In this document: positions 7,790-15,647 of the stretch, one piece after another
Position numbering within the stretch: position 1 is the stretch's first letter
Layout: every line of letters begins with the position of its first letter
Virus record (IMG/VR): IMGVR_UViG_3300009425_000055
Location: 1 to 31,688 of that record
Length of the DNA stretch: 31,688 nucleotides
Reading direction: 5' to 3' (one strand)
Source: a virus
The notes under the pieces: generated by a model
The model's input: only the letters and a program-made list of their open reading frames with translations
Database searches by the model: none
Told to the model about the DNA's origin: nothing
Position numbers and translations under genes: made by a program

Positions 7790-8799
7790 TGGCAATAACT
7801 GACGCAAAAAAAGTAGACTATCTTTGGAAGAAGATTGGATATGGTGCGACTAAAACAGATACCAATGCCAACAAGGCGGCACCCAATGAAGCCATTGCAT
7901 CTCCATTATTATTAAGAGGTGACAAGACTTGGAACCAAGCAAGTAGCATTCCTGCAACCATCCCAGGGTCAAGCTCAGGTGTTGTTACAGTTTATCCTAC
8001 AAGTGCTCCAGACGAAGCTTCGAATGATGCAACCGCGGCAACAAACAGATCATGGAAGACAGGATTAACTGATTGGATTCCGCCAGAGTTTGGTGCAACA
8101 TATGGAGTAAAAGTTTATATATACACCGCAAGTGATGCCGGCAATGCCTCTTCAGGTACAAGAGTATTTGCAGGTGGTTCAGGAAACAATGACGAATGGT
8201 TCTTTGATTATCAATCTGGTGTATTACATTTTATAGGAACAAATTTGCCCAATGGTGTAAACTTTGGAGGCAAGTCGGTTTATGTTTCGGGTGCAAGATA
8301 TTCGGGAACACTAGGATTACAGAACAACGTAGCAGACACAGGTGACTTTGGATTCTCAGGAAATAAAATGTCCACAGGTTCATCTAATGCTGACATGGAA
8401 TTCGACACAGCAGGAACAGGAAAATATTTGTTCAAAGCAGACACGGCTGTTGTACTACCGTCAGGTAACACAGCACAACGACCAACAGCACAAGAAGGTG
8501 TATTAAGATTTAACACACAGACATCAGAATACGAAGTCTCCAAAGACGGAAGTACTTGGTCTAATTTAAGAACCGAAGAAGCAACAGTAATAACCAAAGA
8601 TATTTTTACAGGTGATGGATCAACTACAACTTTTACAATGAGCTTAACACCCACAGATGAAAATACTATTGTTGTCTACGTGGATGGTGTTATGCAAGAA
8701 CCAGATCAAAACTATTCTCTTTCAGGGACAACAATTGACTTTGGTGATGCCGCTCATGTCGGTGCAAGAATTGTTATCATGCACGGCTTTGCTGACTAA
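7789..8799 (+). CDS. Fibre/appendage protein with RFNT and GDGST modules
   Basis: The 336-residue protein starts inside the stop of the giant fibre gene (TAATG), so translation is probably coupled. The N-terminal part (VDYLWKKIGYGATKTDTNAN ... SPLLLRGDKTW) has conserved-looking Trp, Gly and Arg residues and may be the partner- or virion-binding part. Then come an Asp/Trp-rich middle (DEWFFDYQSGVLHFIG), an RFNT module (AQRPTAQEGVLRFNTQTSEY, about residues 226-260) and a C-terminal GDGST module (FTGDGSTTTFTMSL ... VVYVDGVMQEPDQNYSLSG). The latter is shared with the 2568 and 9784 proteins. Coupling to the giant fibre suggests the two act in one appendage. The stop overlaps the convergent 8796 gene by 4 nt. 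Confidence 0.75.
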   Translation: MAITDAKKVDYLWKKIGYGATKTDTNANKAAPNEAIASPLLLRGDKTWNQASSIPATIPGSSSGVVTVYPTSAPDEASNDATAATNRSWKTGLTDWIPPEFGATYGVKVYIYTASDAGNASSGTRVFAGGSGNNDEWFFDYQSGVLHFIGTNLPNGVNFGGKSVYVSGARYSGTLGLQNNVADTGDFGFSGNKMSTGSSNADMEFDTAGTGKYLFKADTAVVLPSGNTAQRPTAQEGVLRFNTQTSEYEVSKDGSTWSNLRTEEATVITKDIFTGDGSTTTFTMSLTPTDENTIVVYVDGVMQEPDQNYSLSGTTIDFGDAAHVGARIVIMHGFAD

Positions 8800-9158
8800 T
8801 CTATTGTTACACCAGTGGGTGTATAAACTATATTAAATGATTGTAACTGACTTGTGATTTCATTCATCACAGATAATTCAGGCATTATCTCCCAAGCAAA
8901 TTCAGGTTGTTTGATTATAAATTCGTAACAGTCTTGTCCTGATTCAAACCATAACCTTATGCCCGACATCATGTGATTAGAATCCACTTGATGACTTTTC
9001 CTACAAATTAATCTCAAAACATTATCTGTCTTTTGTCTGAACTTATTCATTTGATCCACTAGGTCTGGTCTTTCTTTGAGTATTTCTACACTACGATTAC
9101 GACACATGGCAGGCCACATCAGTTTAAGACTGTACTTGTATACTATTGCATTTGCCAT
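8796..9158 (-). CDS. Unknown protein, second gene of a minus-strand pair
   Basis: The 120-residue product begins MANAIVYKYSLKLMWPAMCR. It is rich in charged and aromatic residues and looks like a soluble helical protein (NRSVEILKERPDLVDQMNKF). Unlike its neighbours it has none of the Thr/Gly-rich fibre composition. It overlaps the end of the upstream gene at 9143 by 16 nt, so the two are translated from one mRNA. I do not recognise the family. It may be a small accessory or regulatory protein, but nothing in the sequence fixes this. Confidence 0.7.
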   Translation of the reverse strand: MANAIVYKYSLKLMWPAMCRNRSVEILKERPDLVDQMNKFRQKTDNVLRLICRKSHQVDSNHMMSGIRLWFESGQDCYEFIIKQPEFAWEIMPELSVMNEITSQLQSFNIVYTPTGVTID

Positions 9159-9688
9159 TTGTCTACTAACTCCTGAAATTTTATAAATGTATCACAGAAT
9201 CCGTTTGCTAGATCATCCAGTTGAAAAGTTCTAGGTGGATTACATATGTACATAAATTTTGTGTCTGGGTTTGCCAGTGCAACACTTTTTAATCTTGTAA
9301 GTTCTGTTGGATTTGAAATGTCATATCCTAATAGAAAAATAATTTTTGGTTTGGTATAAACAGCCAACATCAAACTTAATGTCTGTGGTGAGCATTTTGT
9401 AGGATCGATGTCGTAACTGACCAATCCAGGAAAGTCTGGTAAGCAAGTAACACCATCAAAGAACACATACTTCTTGAATAATGGCTCAGGCACCAATAAT
9501 TTTGTGTCATTAAAGTTGGCGGAGTTCAACATGTCCTGAAGATTAAGCTCACTGTTTACGGTGGCATATTCAAAATTTATACTTTTGTTGGAATTGGATG
9601 ATGCTACAACCGACCCAATCTTTTGGGCCTGCTCTAAATCGAACCTTACGGGCAGGTTTCCAACCACAGTTATATACGCACTTTTCAT
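9143..9688 (-). CDS. Unknown 181-residue protein, possibly Rossmann-like
   Basis: The product begins MKSAYITVVGNLPVRFDLEQ and has an alternating strand/helix pattern: a beta strand with VVGN near the start, then LSLMLAVYTKPKIIFLLGYD (about residues 105-124) and PDTKFMYICNPP. The segment with two adjacent strands ending in GYD resembles the core of some glycosyltransferase-like (GT42 or DUF115-type) proteins, where a similar strand ends in GxD. This is only a visual resemblance and the family is not established. It is clearly not a fibre protein. A late-type motif GTTAAATA lies 10 nt upstream of the ATG, and the 8796 gene overlaps its 3' end. Confidence 0.7.
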   Translation of the reverse strand: MKSAYITVVGNLPVRFDLEQAQKIGSVVASSNSNKSINFEYATVNSELNLQDMLNSANFNDTKLLVPEPLFKKYVFFDGVTCLPDFPGLVSYDIDPTKCSPQTLSLMLAVYTKPKIIFLLGYDISNPTELTRLKSVALANPDTKFMYICNPPRTFQLDDLANGFCDTFIKFQELVDKWQMQ

Positions 9689-9698
9689 ATGTTCTTGC

Positions 9699-9706
9699 TA
9701 TTTAAC
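9699..9706 (-). promoter_or_regulatory. T4-type late promoter motif GTTAAATA (minus)
   Basis: The motif ends 10 nt before the ATG at 9688 on the minus strand. It is one half of a divergent promoter pair with 9729-9736. Confidence 0.55.
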
Positions 9707-9728
9707 TCCACAAATAACGAAGAAACAA

Positions 9729-9736
9729 ATAAATAT
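9729..9736 (+). promoter_or_regulatory. T4-type late promoter motif AATAAATA
   Basis: The motif lies 47 nt upstream of the ATG at 9784, with an AAGGGG Shine-Dalgarno sequence in the leader (9770-9775). Confidence 0.5.
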
Positions 9737-9783
9737 CATTAGTTTTGCAAATAAACAATTATTATCGATAAGGGGAAAACACA

Positions 9784-11766
9784 ATGGCAATAGGACGAAT
9801 AACAGGGCAGATGCTTTCAGCCAACCTGGCAAGATCAGGAACGGATTTAGCATTTGAAACAAATTTATTAGCATTAGACGTTAGTAACTCAAGAGTAGGT
9901 ATTGGAACGGCTTCACCGGCAACTACATTACACGTCAATGCAACGGACGCTATAACAATACCGTCAGGAACAACAGGTCAAAGACCAGGCTCAGCGGCTA
10001 ACGGTCAAGTCAGATACAACAGCACACTATCAACAATTGAAGGTTACTCAAACAGTGTTTGGGCTAACTTGGCTTCAGGTGATACAGTTAAAGATGCTGA
10101 TGAAGATACTAAAATACAGGTTGAAGAAGGCACAGACGATGACACGATTAGGATGGACATCGCAGGAGCAGAACTGTTCAAGATGACAGCGGCAGAAACT
10201 GTTATTGGTGTAACGAAAGTTAACCATGCGGCTTCTACTATAACTGGAACTGCTACAAACGGTAACATCACACTTACTCCAAATGGATCAGGTGCAGTTG
10301 CTATACCAAAAATTGACATCGCGGCAGGTGAAATTGATGGAACTGCAATTGGGGCCAACTCGGCTTCAACAGGTGCTTTCACAACGTTAACTGCTTCAGG
10401 AAATGCAACCATCACAGGTGACTTGACAGTAAACGGATCAACAACAACTATTGATTCAACAACATTGACTATTGAAGATCCGATGATCACTTTAGCGAAG
10501 AACAACTCAGGTGGAGATGCTAACACATTTGACCAAGGTTTATTCATGAACAGGGGTTCATCAGCAAACGTTTCAATGATATGGGACGAATCAACAGACG
10601 AGTTTGCTTTTGCAGTAACATCAGGAGAAGACGGAACAACAGCAGGCAACGTAACAATCGACAGTTACGCGGCTTTACACGCAGGCGTTACAACAGTTAC
10701 GGACCTACAGACTCCAACAGTTTCGGCGGCAGACGGTTCATTATCAATGACGATTGCTAACACAACCGGTAACATAACAACCACTGCAGACATCATCACT
10801 TCAGACATACACACGGGTACGGTCAAAGCAAATGACGGAACGGCGGCTATGACAGTTGCTGACTCATCAGGTGCAGTTAAGATTACAACTGCTTTCGAAG
10901 TTGACGGTGCAGGTTTCATCTTTAACGAGAGTTCAGCGTCAGTAGATGCTAGATTTGAATCAAATGATCATGCACACGCTTTATTCATAGATGGTTCAGA
11001 AAACCATGTTGGAATCAAGACGGCAACACCAACTTTTGACTTAGACATCAGTGGATCAACAGACGCAGTTAGATTACCGCAAGGTAACACAGCGGCTAGA
11101 CCAACTGCAGGTACAGGTATCATTAGATTTAACACGCAAACAGGTCAATACGAAGGTTGTCAAGATGGATCAACATATGTTAGCTTTGCGATTGCCGGTG
11201 ATGCACCGACTTTCTCTAAAGTTTCAGCAACTGGTGATGGATCATCTACAACGTTCACAGGTTTCTTTGGATCAGCTCCAGAAAACGTGAACAACGTTTT
11301 TGTTTACATCGACAACGTATACCAAGAGCCAACTGAAAACTACGGCATATCAGGCACTAACATTACATTTACTTCTGCTCCACACAGTGCGGCAAGAATA
11401 TTTGCAATCACAGGTGCTGATAACACTGCATTAGCAACAGGTGGTATTGCTAGATCTGAGACAAGTTCAGTTAACTTTACGTCAACTGCAACTAACATAA
11501 TGACATACAACGGTGCTACTTACAGAAGTGCTGAAGTATTCATTCAGTTAACAGATACAGCAAACACAGAATATGCGGCAATGAAAGGTACAGTGGTACA
11601 TGATGGTACAACTGCATTCATTACAGTTTACGGTATTACTAACAGTGGTTCAGGAGACTTAGCGGCAATTACAGCAAACTACAACAGTGGTACAGTTGAA
11701 ATTAAAGCAACTAGTACTGGCGGTGTAACAGCGGCGAAAGTACAATATTCATTAGCGGCACTTTAA
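9784..11766 (+). CDS. Modular tail fibre protein
   Basis: The 660-residue protein combines most of the fibre modules of this window. Residues 1-50 (MAIGRITGQMLSANLARSGT ... RVGIGTASP) are the shared N-terminal module, likely for attachment to the virion. RFNT-like modules lie near residues 60-95 (QRPGSAANGQVRYNS) and 430-465 (ARPTAGTGIIRFNTQTGQY). A GDLTV module (ITGDLTVNGSTTTIDSTTLT) lies near 211-300, and a GDGST module (TGDGSSTTFTGFFGSA) near 480-540. The last 100 residues are one copy of the roughly 100-residue repeat (VHDGTTAFITVYGI). A Shine-Dalgarno sequence supports the start. It is a probable structural fibre and the receptor, if any, is unknown. Confidence 0.8.
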   Translation: MAIGRITGQMLSANLARSGTDLAFETNLLALDVSNSRVGIGTASPATTLHVNATDAITIPSGTTGQRPGSAANGQVRYNSTLSTIEGYSNSVWANLASGDTVKDADEDTKIQVEEGTDDDTIRMDIAGAELFKMTAAETVIGVTKVNHAASTITGTATNGNITLTPNGSGAVAIPKIDIAAGEIDGTAIGANSASTGAFTTLTASGNATITGDLTVNGSTTTIDSTTLTIEDPMITLAKNNSGGDANTFDQGLFMNRGSSANVSMIWDESTDEFAFAVTSGEDGTTAGNVTIDSYAALHAGVTTVTDLQTPTVSAADGSLSMTIANTTGNITTTADIITSDIHTGTVKANDGTAAMTVADSSGAVKITTAFEVDGAGFIFNESSASVDARFESNDHAHALFIDGSENHVGIKTATPTFDLDISGSTDAVRLPQGNTAARPTAGTGIIRFNTQTGQYEGCQDGSTYVSFAIAGDAPTFSKVSATGDGSSTTFTGFFGSAPENVNNVFVYIDNVYQEPTENYGISGTNITFTSAPHSAARIFAITGADNTALATGGIARSETSSVNFTSTATNIMTYNGATYRSAEVFIQLTDTANTEYAAMKGTVVHDGTTAFITVYGITNSGSGDLAAITANYNSGTVEIKATSTGGVTAAKVQYSLAAL

Positions 11767-11800
11767 TAGTCCGGTATAGAATATACCTTATAGATAATTT

Positions 11801-11843
11801 AAAACGCTCTAATGGTAAATACTACTGTTGGGGCGTTTTTTTT
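11801..11843 (+). terminator. Terminator after the 9784 fibre gene, with a late promoter motif in its loop
   Basis: AAAACGC (11801-11807) pairs with GCGTTTT (11833-11839), extended inward by G-U and G-C pairs, and is followed by a T run to 11843. The loop contains GGTAAATA. A small perfect hairpin, GGTATA-GAA-TATACC, lies just upstream (11773-11787). Confidence 0.65.
11814..11821 (+). promoter_or_regulatory. Late promoter motif GGTAAATA inside the terminator loop
   Basis: The motif is identical to the one at 4095-4102. Transcription would start near 11827, past the left arm of the terminator, so the new transcript could not form that terminator. The ATG at 11899 is 77 nt downstream. A weaker alternative, TATAATAA at 11867-11874, has no clear -35 element. 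Confidence 0.4.
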
Positions 11844-11898
11844 ACGGCAAAAATTCCTTTAACATATATAATAACAATCATACGGGAAAAATGGAACT

Positions 11899-13209
11899 AT
11901 GACAACAAGAAACTTTAGAGTACATAATGGTATCTCAGTTGGTGACATTGTAATCAGTGCATCAACAAATAAAATAACAGGCGGATCAACAGCGGCACCA
12001 AGTGCTGACGGTGACTTTGCCAACAAGAAATACGTTGATGACGGACTAGCAGGTCTATCACAAAACGCAATTTCACAATTAAACACAAGTATTACAGTAA
12101 CTGACTCAGGATCAAACGGAACAATCACGGTTGCGGCAGACGGTAACACGGAACTTGTAATCAATGACACAGCGGCAACATTCTCAGGAAACGTTGTTGT
12201 TACAGGAAACATGACAGTGAATGGTACGACGACTACTATTGCGTCAACTACTACTACTCATGCTGATCCACTAATCGAATTAAACACAGGTGCAGGCTCT
12301 AACGCTAACGACCTTGGTTTTGTATTTGAAAGAGGATCAACTGGTAACAATGCGGCAATCATCTGGGATGAATCAGCAGACAAGTTCACAATGGGAACAA
12401 CAACTGCAACAGGTTCAAGCACAGGTAACATGTCAGTATCAGCAGGTACGTTGGTAGCAAACATTGAAGGTAACGTAACAGGTGCAGTAACAGGTAATGC
12501 TGACACGGCAACTGCTTTAGCAACTACAAGAGCTATTGGTGGCGTTAACTTTAACGGTACAGCGGCAATCAACTTGCCAGGTGTTAACACAGCAGGTAAC
12601 CAAAACACATCAGGAACGGCGGCAGTAGCAACAGCAGTAACAGCCGCAGATGAAAGTTCAGATACTTCTTGTAACTTACTTTTTGTTACAGCGGCAACTG
12701 GAGATTTGGGTCCTAAAACAGGTACTAACTTAACTTTCAACAGTAGTGCAGGTACACTAACAACTACAACGTTTGTAGGTAACTTAACAGGTACAGCAAC
12801 AGCGGCACAGTATTCTGACGTTGCGGAAAGATTCGCATCTGACTCAGCATACACACCAGGAACAGTTGTTGCATTAGGTGGCGCAGAAGAGATCACACAA
12901 GTTAACGAAGAAGGATCAGACGAAGTGTTTGGTGTTATTTCTAGCTTGGATCAAGCGGCATTCAAAATGAACGGCGGAGCAGGTAATGACGACACTCACC
13001 CATACATTGCAATGACAGGTAGAGTAGATGTTAAAGTTATCGGCACAGTGAACAAAGGTGATAGACTTATATCTGCATCAGTTCCAGGTTACGCTAAAGC
13101 GGCTACAAAAGCAGAATGCACAGCATTCAATGTTATTGGTAGAGCTTTAACTGGTAAAACAGAAGCGGGACAAGGTTCAGTATTAGCGGCAGTAAGAGTT
13201 AGTCACTAA
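11899..13209 (+). CDS. Tail fibre protein with C-terminal YSDVAERF domain
   Basis: The 436-residue protein has an N-terminal part (MTTRNFRVHNGISVGDIVIS) different from the MAIGRITG type, followed by the shared GDL/GNMTV module (VTGNMTVNGTTTTIASTTTT ... ADPLIEL, about residues 99-190). The C-terminal domain starts at YSDVAERFASDSAYTPGTVV (about residue 308) and continues with GVISSLDQAAFKMNG and YIAMTGRVDVKVIGTVNKGD. Such C-terminal domains occur on many phage fibres and resemble the Peptidase_G2-like group. Self-cleavage is not shown. The start follows GGGAAAA, a weak ribosome site. An ATG at 11891 is rejected because it stops after three codons. A strong terminator follows. Confidence 0.8.
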   Translation: MTTRNFRVHNGISVGDIVISASTNKITGGSTAAPSADGDFANKKYVDDGLAGLSQNAISQLNTSITVTDSGSNGTITVAADGNTELVINDTAATFSGNVVVTGNMTVNGTTTTIASTTTTHADPLIELNTGAGSNANDLGFVFERGSTGNNAAIIWDESADKFTMGTTTATGSSTGNMSVSAGTLVANIEGNVTGAVTGNADTATALATTRAIGGVNFNGTAAINLPGVNTAGNQNTSGTAAVATAVTAADESSDTSCNLLFVTAATGDLGPKTGTNLTFNSSAGTLTTTTFVGNLTGTATAAQYSDVAERFASDSAYTPGTVVALGGAEEITQVNEEGSDEVFGVISSLDQAAFKMNGGAGNDDTHPYIAMTGRVDVKVIGTVNKGDRLISASVPGYAKAATKAECTAFNVIGRALTGKTEAGQGSVLAAVRVSH

Positions 13210-13236
13210 TAAATAAAATTACTTTTTAATAGAATT

Positions 13237-13267
13237 AAAGGGCGGCTTTTTAAGTTGCCCTTTTTTT
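13237..13267 (+). terminator. Intrinsic terminator after the 11899 fibre gene
   Basis: GGGCGGC (13240-13246) pairs with GTTGCCC (13254-13260), flanked by AAA and a run of seven T. Its sequence closely matches the terminator after gp23. Confidence 0.85.
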
Positions 13268-13274
13268 GTGGCGG

Positions 13275-13282
13275 TATAAATA
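13275..13282 (+). promoter_or_regulatory. Perfect T4 late promoter TATAAATA
   Basis: This is an exact match to the T4 late consensus, 7 bases after the terminator T run. It drives the 13365 fibre gene through a leader of about 77 nt. Confidence 0.8.
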
Positions 13283-13295
13283 CTGTTACTGCTGT

Positions 13296-13338
13296 CAGCC
13301 GGCAATGATATCGAGGCTGTGTGTGGCATATGCTACAC
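13296..13338 (+). promoter_or_regulatory. Two-hairpin 5' leader of the 13365 gene
   Basis: CAGCC (13296-13300) pairs with GGCTG (13315-13319). Next to it, GTGTGGC (13321-13327) pairs with GCTACAC (13332-13338) around ATAT with one G-U pair. Both lie between the predicted mRNA start (about 13288) and the AAGGAG ribosome site. Confidence 0.45.
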
Positions 13339-13364
13339 TAACATTATTATAAGGAGTACCTAGT

Positions 13365-15647
13365 ATGGCCATAGGTCGTATAACTGGGTCAGTACTGAAG
13401 TCAAATTTGACTAGAAACGGTACGGACTTGGCATTTGAAACAAACCTACTGTATCTCGATGTTACAAACAGTCGTGTAGGTATTGGTACTTCAGAACCCA
13501 CAACAGCATTACAAGTAAACGGAACAACAACAACCGCTGGCTTGACTACCAACGGTGCAGTCAACATCGACGGCACAGGCACGTCCAATATGGACAACGT
13601 CATCATCGGTGCCAACACAGCGACGGCCATCACAGGTACAACTATTGCAGGCACAACAGCCACAATTACAAATGCAACAACATCAGACAGTGTGCTGATT
13701 ACAACAACTGAAGACTCAAGCACAGCAGGCCCTGTTCTATCATTGAAAAGGAATAGTTCTAGTCCGGCAGATGCAGACTACCTTGGACAGATCAAATTCA
13801 AAGGTGAAAACGACGCTGACCAAGAAGTAAACTATGCAAAGATCACAGGAAAAATACTAGATGCTTCAGATGGAACAGAAGACGGTATACTAGAATTTGC
13901 ACACATCAAAGCAGGATCACAAAACATTTCAGCAAGATTTAGATCTGACTCACTACAACTTTTAAACGGAACTTCACTTACAGTAGCAGGCGACACAACA
14001 CTTACAGGATCATTAACATTCTCTGGACTATCACTGCCAACAGCGGATGGAAACAATGGACAGGTATTACAAACTGATGGAAATGGTACAATTACTTTTG
14101 CAGAATCAGGCGGAGGAGGTGGTGGAAATAACACAGCAGTTCAGCAGACAAATTATTACAAACTAGGTACAACAACAAAAGTCATTGACGAGTTTGATTT
14201 AACAGAATACAGAGGTGCAGTGTATGATATCTCTATGGACGATCATGTTAATTCGTTGGTGGGACATGTAAAAGTAACTCTGTTGCATGATGGATCAACT
14301 CCGTATATTTCAACTTACGATGTCAACGAAGACAGCACAAATATTTGTATTTTTACAACGGCAATATCAGGAACCAAACTACAATTAAAAGCAAACACAA
14401 ACGGATCAACCAACACAGATCTAAGATTAAGAAGAGTTGCACTAGGTGATCACCACGAAACTGTTGCAAACACAAACTCAAAAATAATAGCAACATCAAC
14501 AGCAATTGGTTCGTCTACAACAACATTAGATCAATTTACAAAAACAGATATACAAAGTGCAAAATATGTTGTGTTGTTTAAAGACTCAACACAAAACGAA
14601 TATCAAATGAACGAAGTTAGCATGGTACATGACGGTACTAATGTGTTCTTTAACTTCTATGGTGGAGTATCATCAAGAGCAGACTTTCCATTTACGCTAT
14701 CAGCGGCCATTTCTGGAGCAACTGTAACTGTTTCTGCTATCAGCACAGGTGGAACAACTGCCACAGCAATACTGTATAGATTAGATCTAGGTACTAAAAC
14801 AAAGTTTGGAAACTTTGACGATACAGAATTTAAGAAAATACATGATCAAGACTCAACGGTTGCAACAATTGACGAGTTTGATGTATTCAAATATGACACA
14901 GCAAGGTATTTTATTTCAATTGCCAACGCAGGAGATACAGAATATCAAAACTCTGAGATAGTGCTAACAACCAACAGTGCTAAAACAGGTGCAACCATAA
15001 GTGAAAGTATTGTGAGAACAGGCACAACCACACTGGCAACATTCACAGCAGACGTATCATCAGGCAAGGCAAGACTGAGAATAGCAGGAACATCAGCAAA
15101 CAATGTGGTGTACGTTGCAAGAACGGCAGTGGAAAAAGAACTAATACATTATGCCTCTGATCATACTAGCAATGATGTGTTCATTAAAGCAAACAACCTT
15201 GTGGTTGATGACACAGCAACAGAATTTAAAGTAGATAAAATTACACAATCTTCACATAGTGACTTTGTAAGTAGACAATATGTATTATTTGGTACTACTA
15301 CCAACAACACAGAAACAGAAATATTTGTTGGTGGCGTAAGTGATTCACGTATACCAGTTACTACCAACAGTACCATGAACTACACACTAGATATCACGGC
15401 AAGACGTACAGATGCAGATGGTTACTCCGCAGGTTACCAACTTAAAGGAGTTGTTGACAACAATTCAGGCACAGTTGCTGACGTGGGTGATGTGTACGAA
15501 ATTATTATTGCAGAAGATGACTCAGATTTGACCATAGATGCAACAGCAGACAACACAAATAAATCATTAAAAGTTACAGTAACTGGACAGTCAGGACACA
15601 CATACAAATGGATGTGTGCGGTCAAAACATATGAGGTTATAGAATAA
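13365..15647 (+). CDS. Large tail fibre protein with three tandem ~100-residue repeats
   Basis: The 760-residue protein begins with the shared N-terminal module (MAIGRITGSVLKSNLTRNGT ... RVGIGTSEP). A beta-rich shaft follows, then a Gly-rich hinge near residue 250 (GGGGGG). Three repeats of about 100 residues lie at about 263-358, 370-472 and 485-588, each with a '(I/L)D(E/Q)F' entry and a '(V/L)(L/V)HDGT..(Y/F)' core. The C-terminal domain (RRTDADGYSAGYQLKGVVDN ... IIIAEDDSDL ... WMCAVKTYEV) looks like a separate globular tip of a kind found on phage fibres. AAGGAG 9 nt upstream supports the start. Its TAA overlaps the next ATG (TAATG), coupling it to the 15647 gene, which has the same repeats. 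Confidence 0.8.
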   Translation: MAIGRITGSVLKSNLTRNGTDLAFETNLLYLDVTNSRVGIGTSEPTTALQVNGTTTTAGLTTNGAVNIDGTGTSNMDNVIIGANTATAITGTTIAGTTATITNATTSDSVLITTTEDSSTAGPVLSLKRNSSSPADADYLGQIKFKGENDADQEVNYAKITGKILDASDGTEDGILEFAHIKAGSQNISARFRSDSLQLLNGTSLTVAGDTTLTGSLTFSGLSLPTADGNNGQVLQTDGNGTITFAESGGGGGGNNTAVQQTNYYKLGTTTKVIDEFDLTEYRGAVYDISMDDHVNSLVGHVKVTLLHDGSTPYISTYDVNEDSTNICIFTTAISGTKLQLKANTNGSTNTDLRLRRVALGDHHETVANTNSKIIATSTAIGSSTTTLDQFTKTDIQSAKYVVLFKDSTQNEYQMNEVSMVHDGTNVFFNFYGGVSSRADFPFTLSAAISGATVTVSAISTGGTTATAILYRLDLGTKTKFGNFDDTEFKKIHDQDSTVATIDEFDVFKYDTARYFISIANAGDTEYQNSEIVLTTNSAKTGATISESIVRTGTTTLATFTADVSSGKARLRIAGTSANNVVYVARTAVEKELIHYASDHTSNDVFIKANNLVVDDTATEFKVDKITQSSHSDFVSRQYVLFGTTTNNTETEIFVGGVSDSRIPVTTNSTMNYTLDITARRTDADGYSAGYQLKGVVDNNSGTVADVGDVYEIIIAEDDSDLTIDATADNTNKSLKVTVTGQSGHTYKWMCAVKTYEVIE

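Noticed and set aside
8808-8823. TACACC-AGTG-GGTGTA hairpin after the 7789 gene as a terminator
   Set aside because: There is no T run, and it lies inside the coding region of the minus-strand gene.
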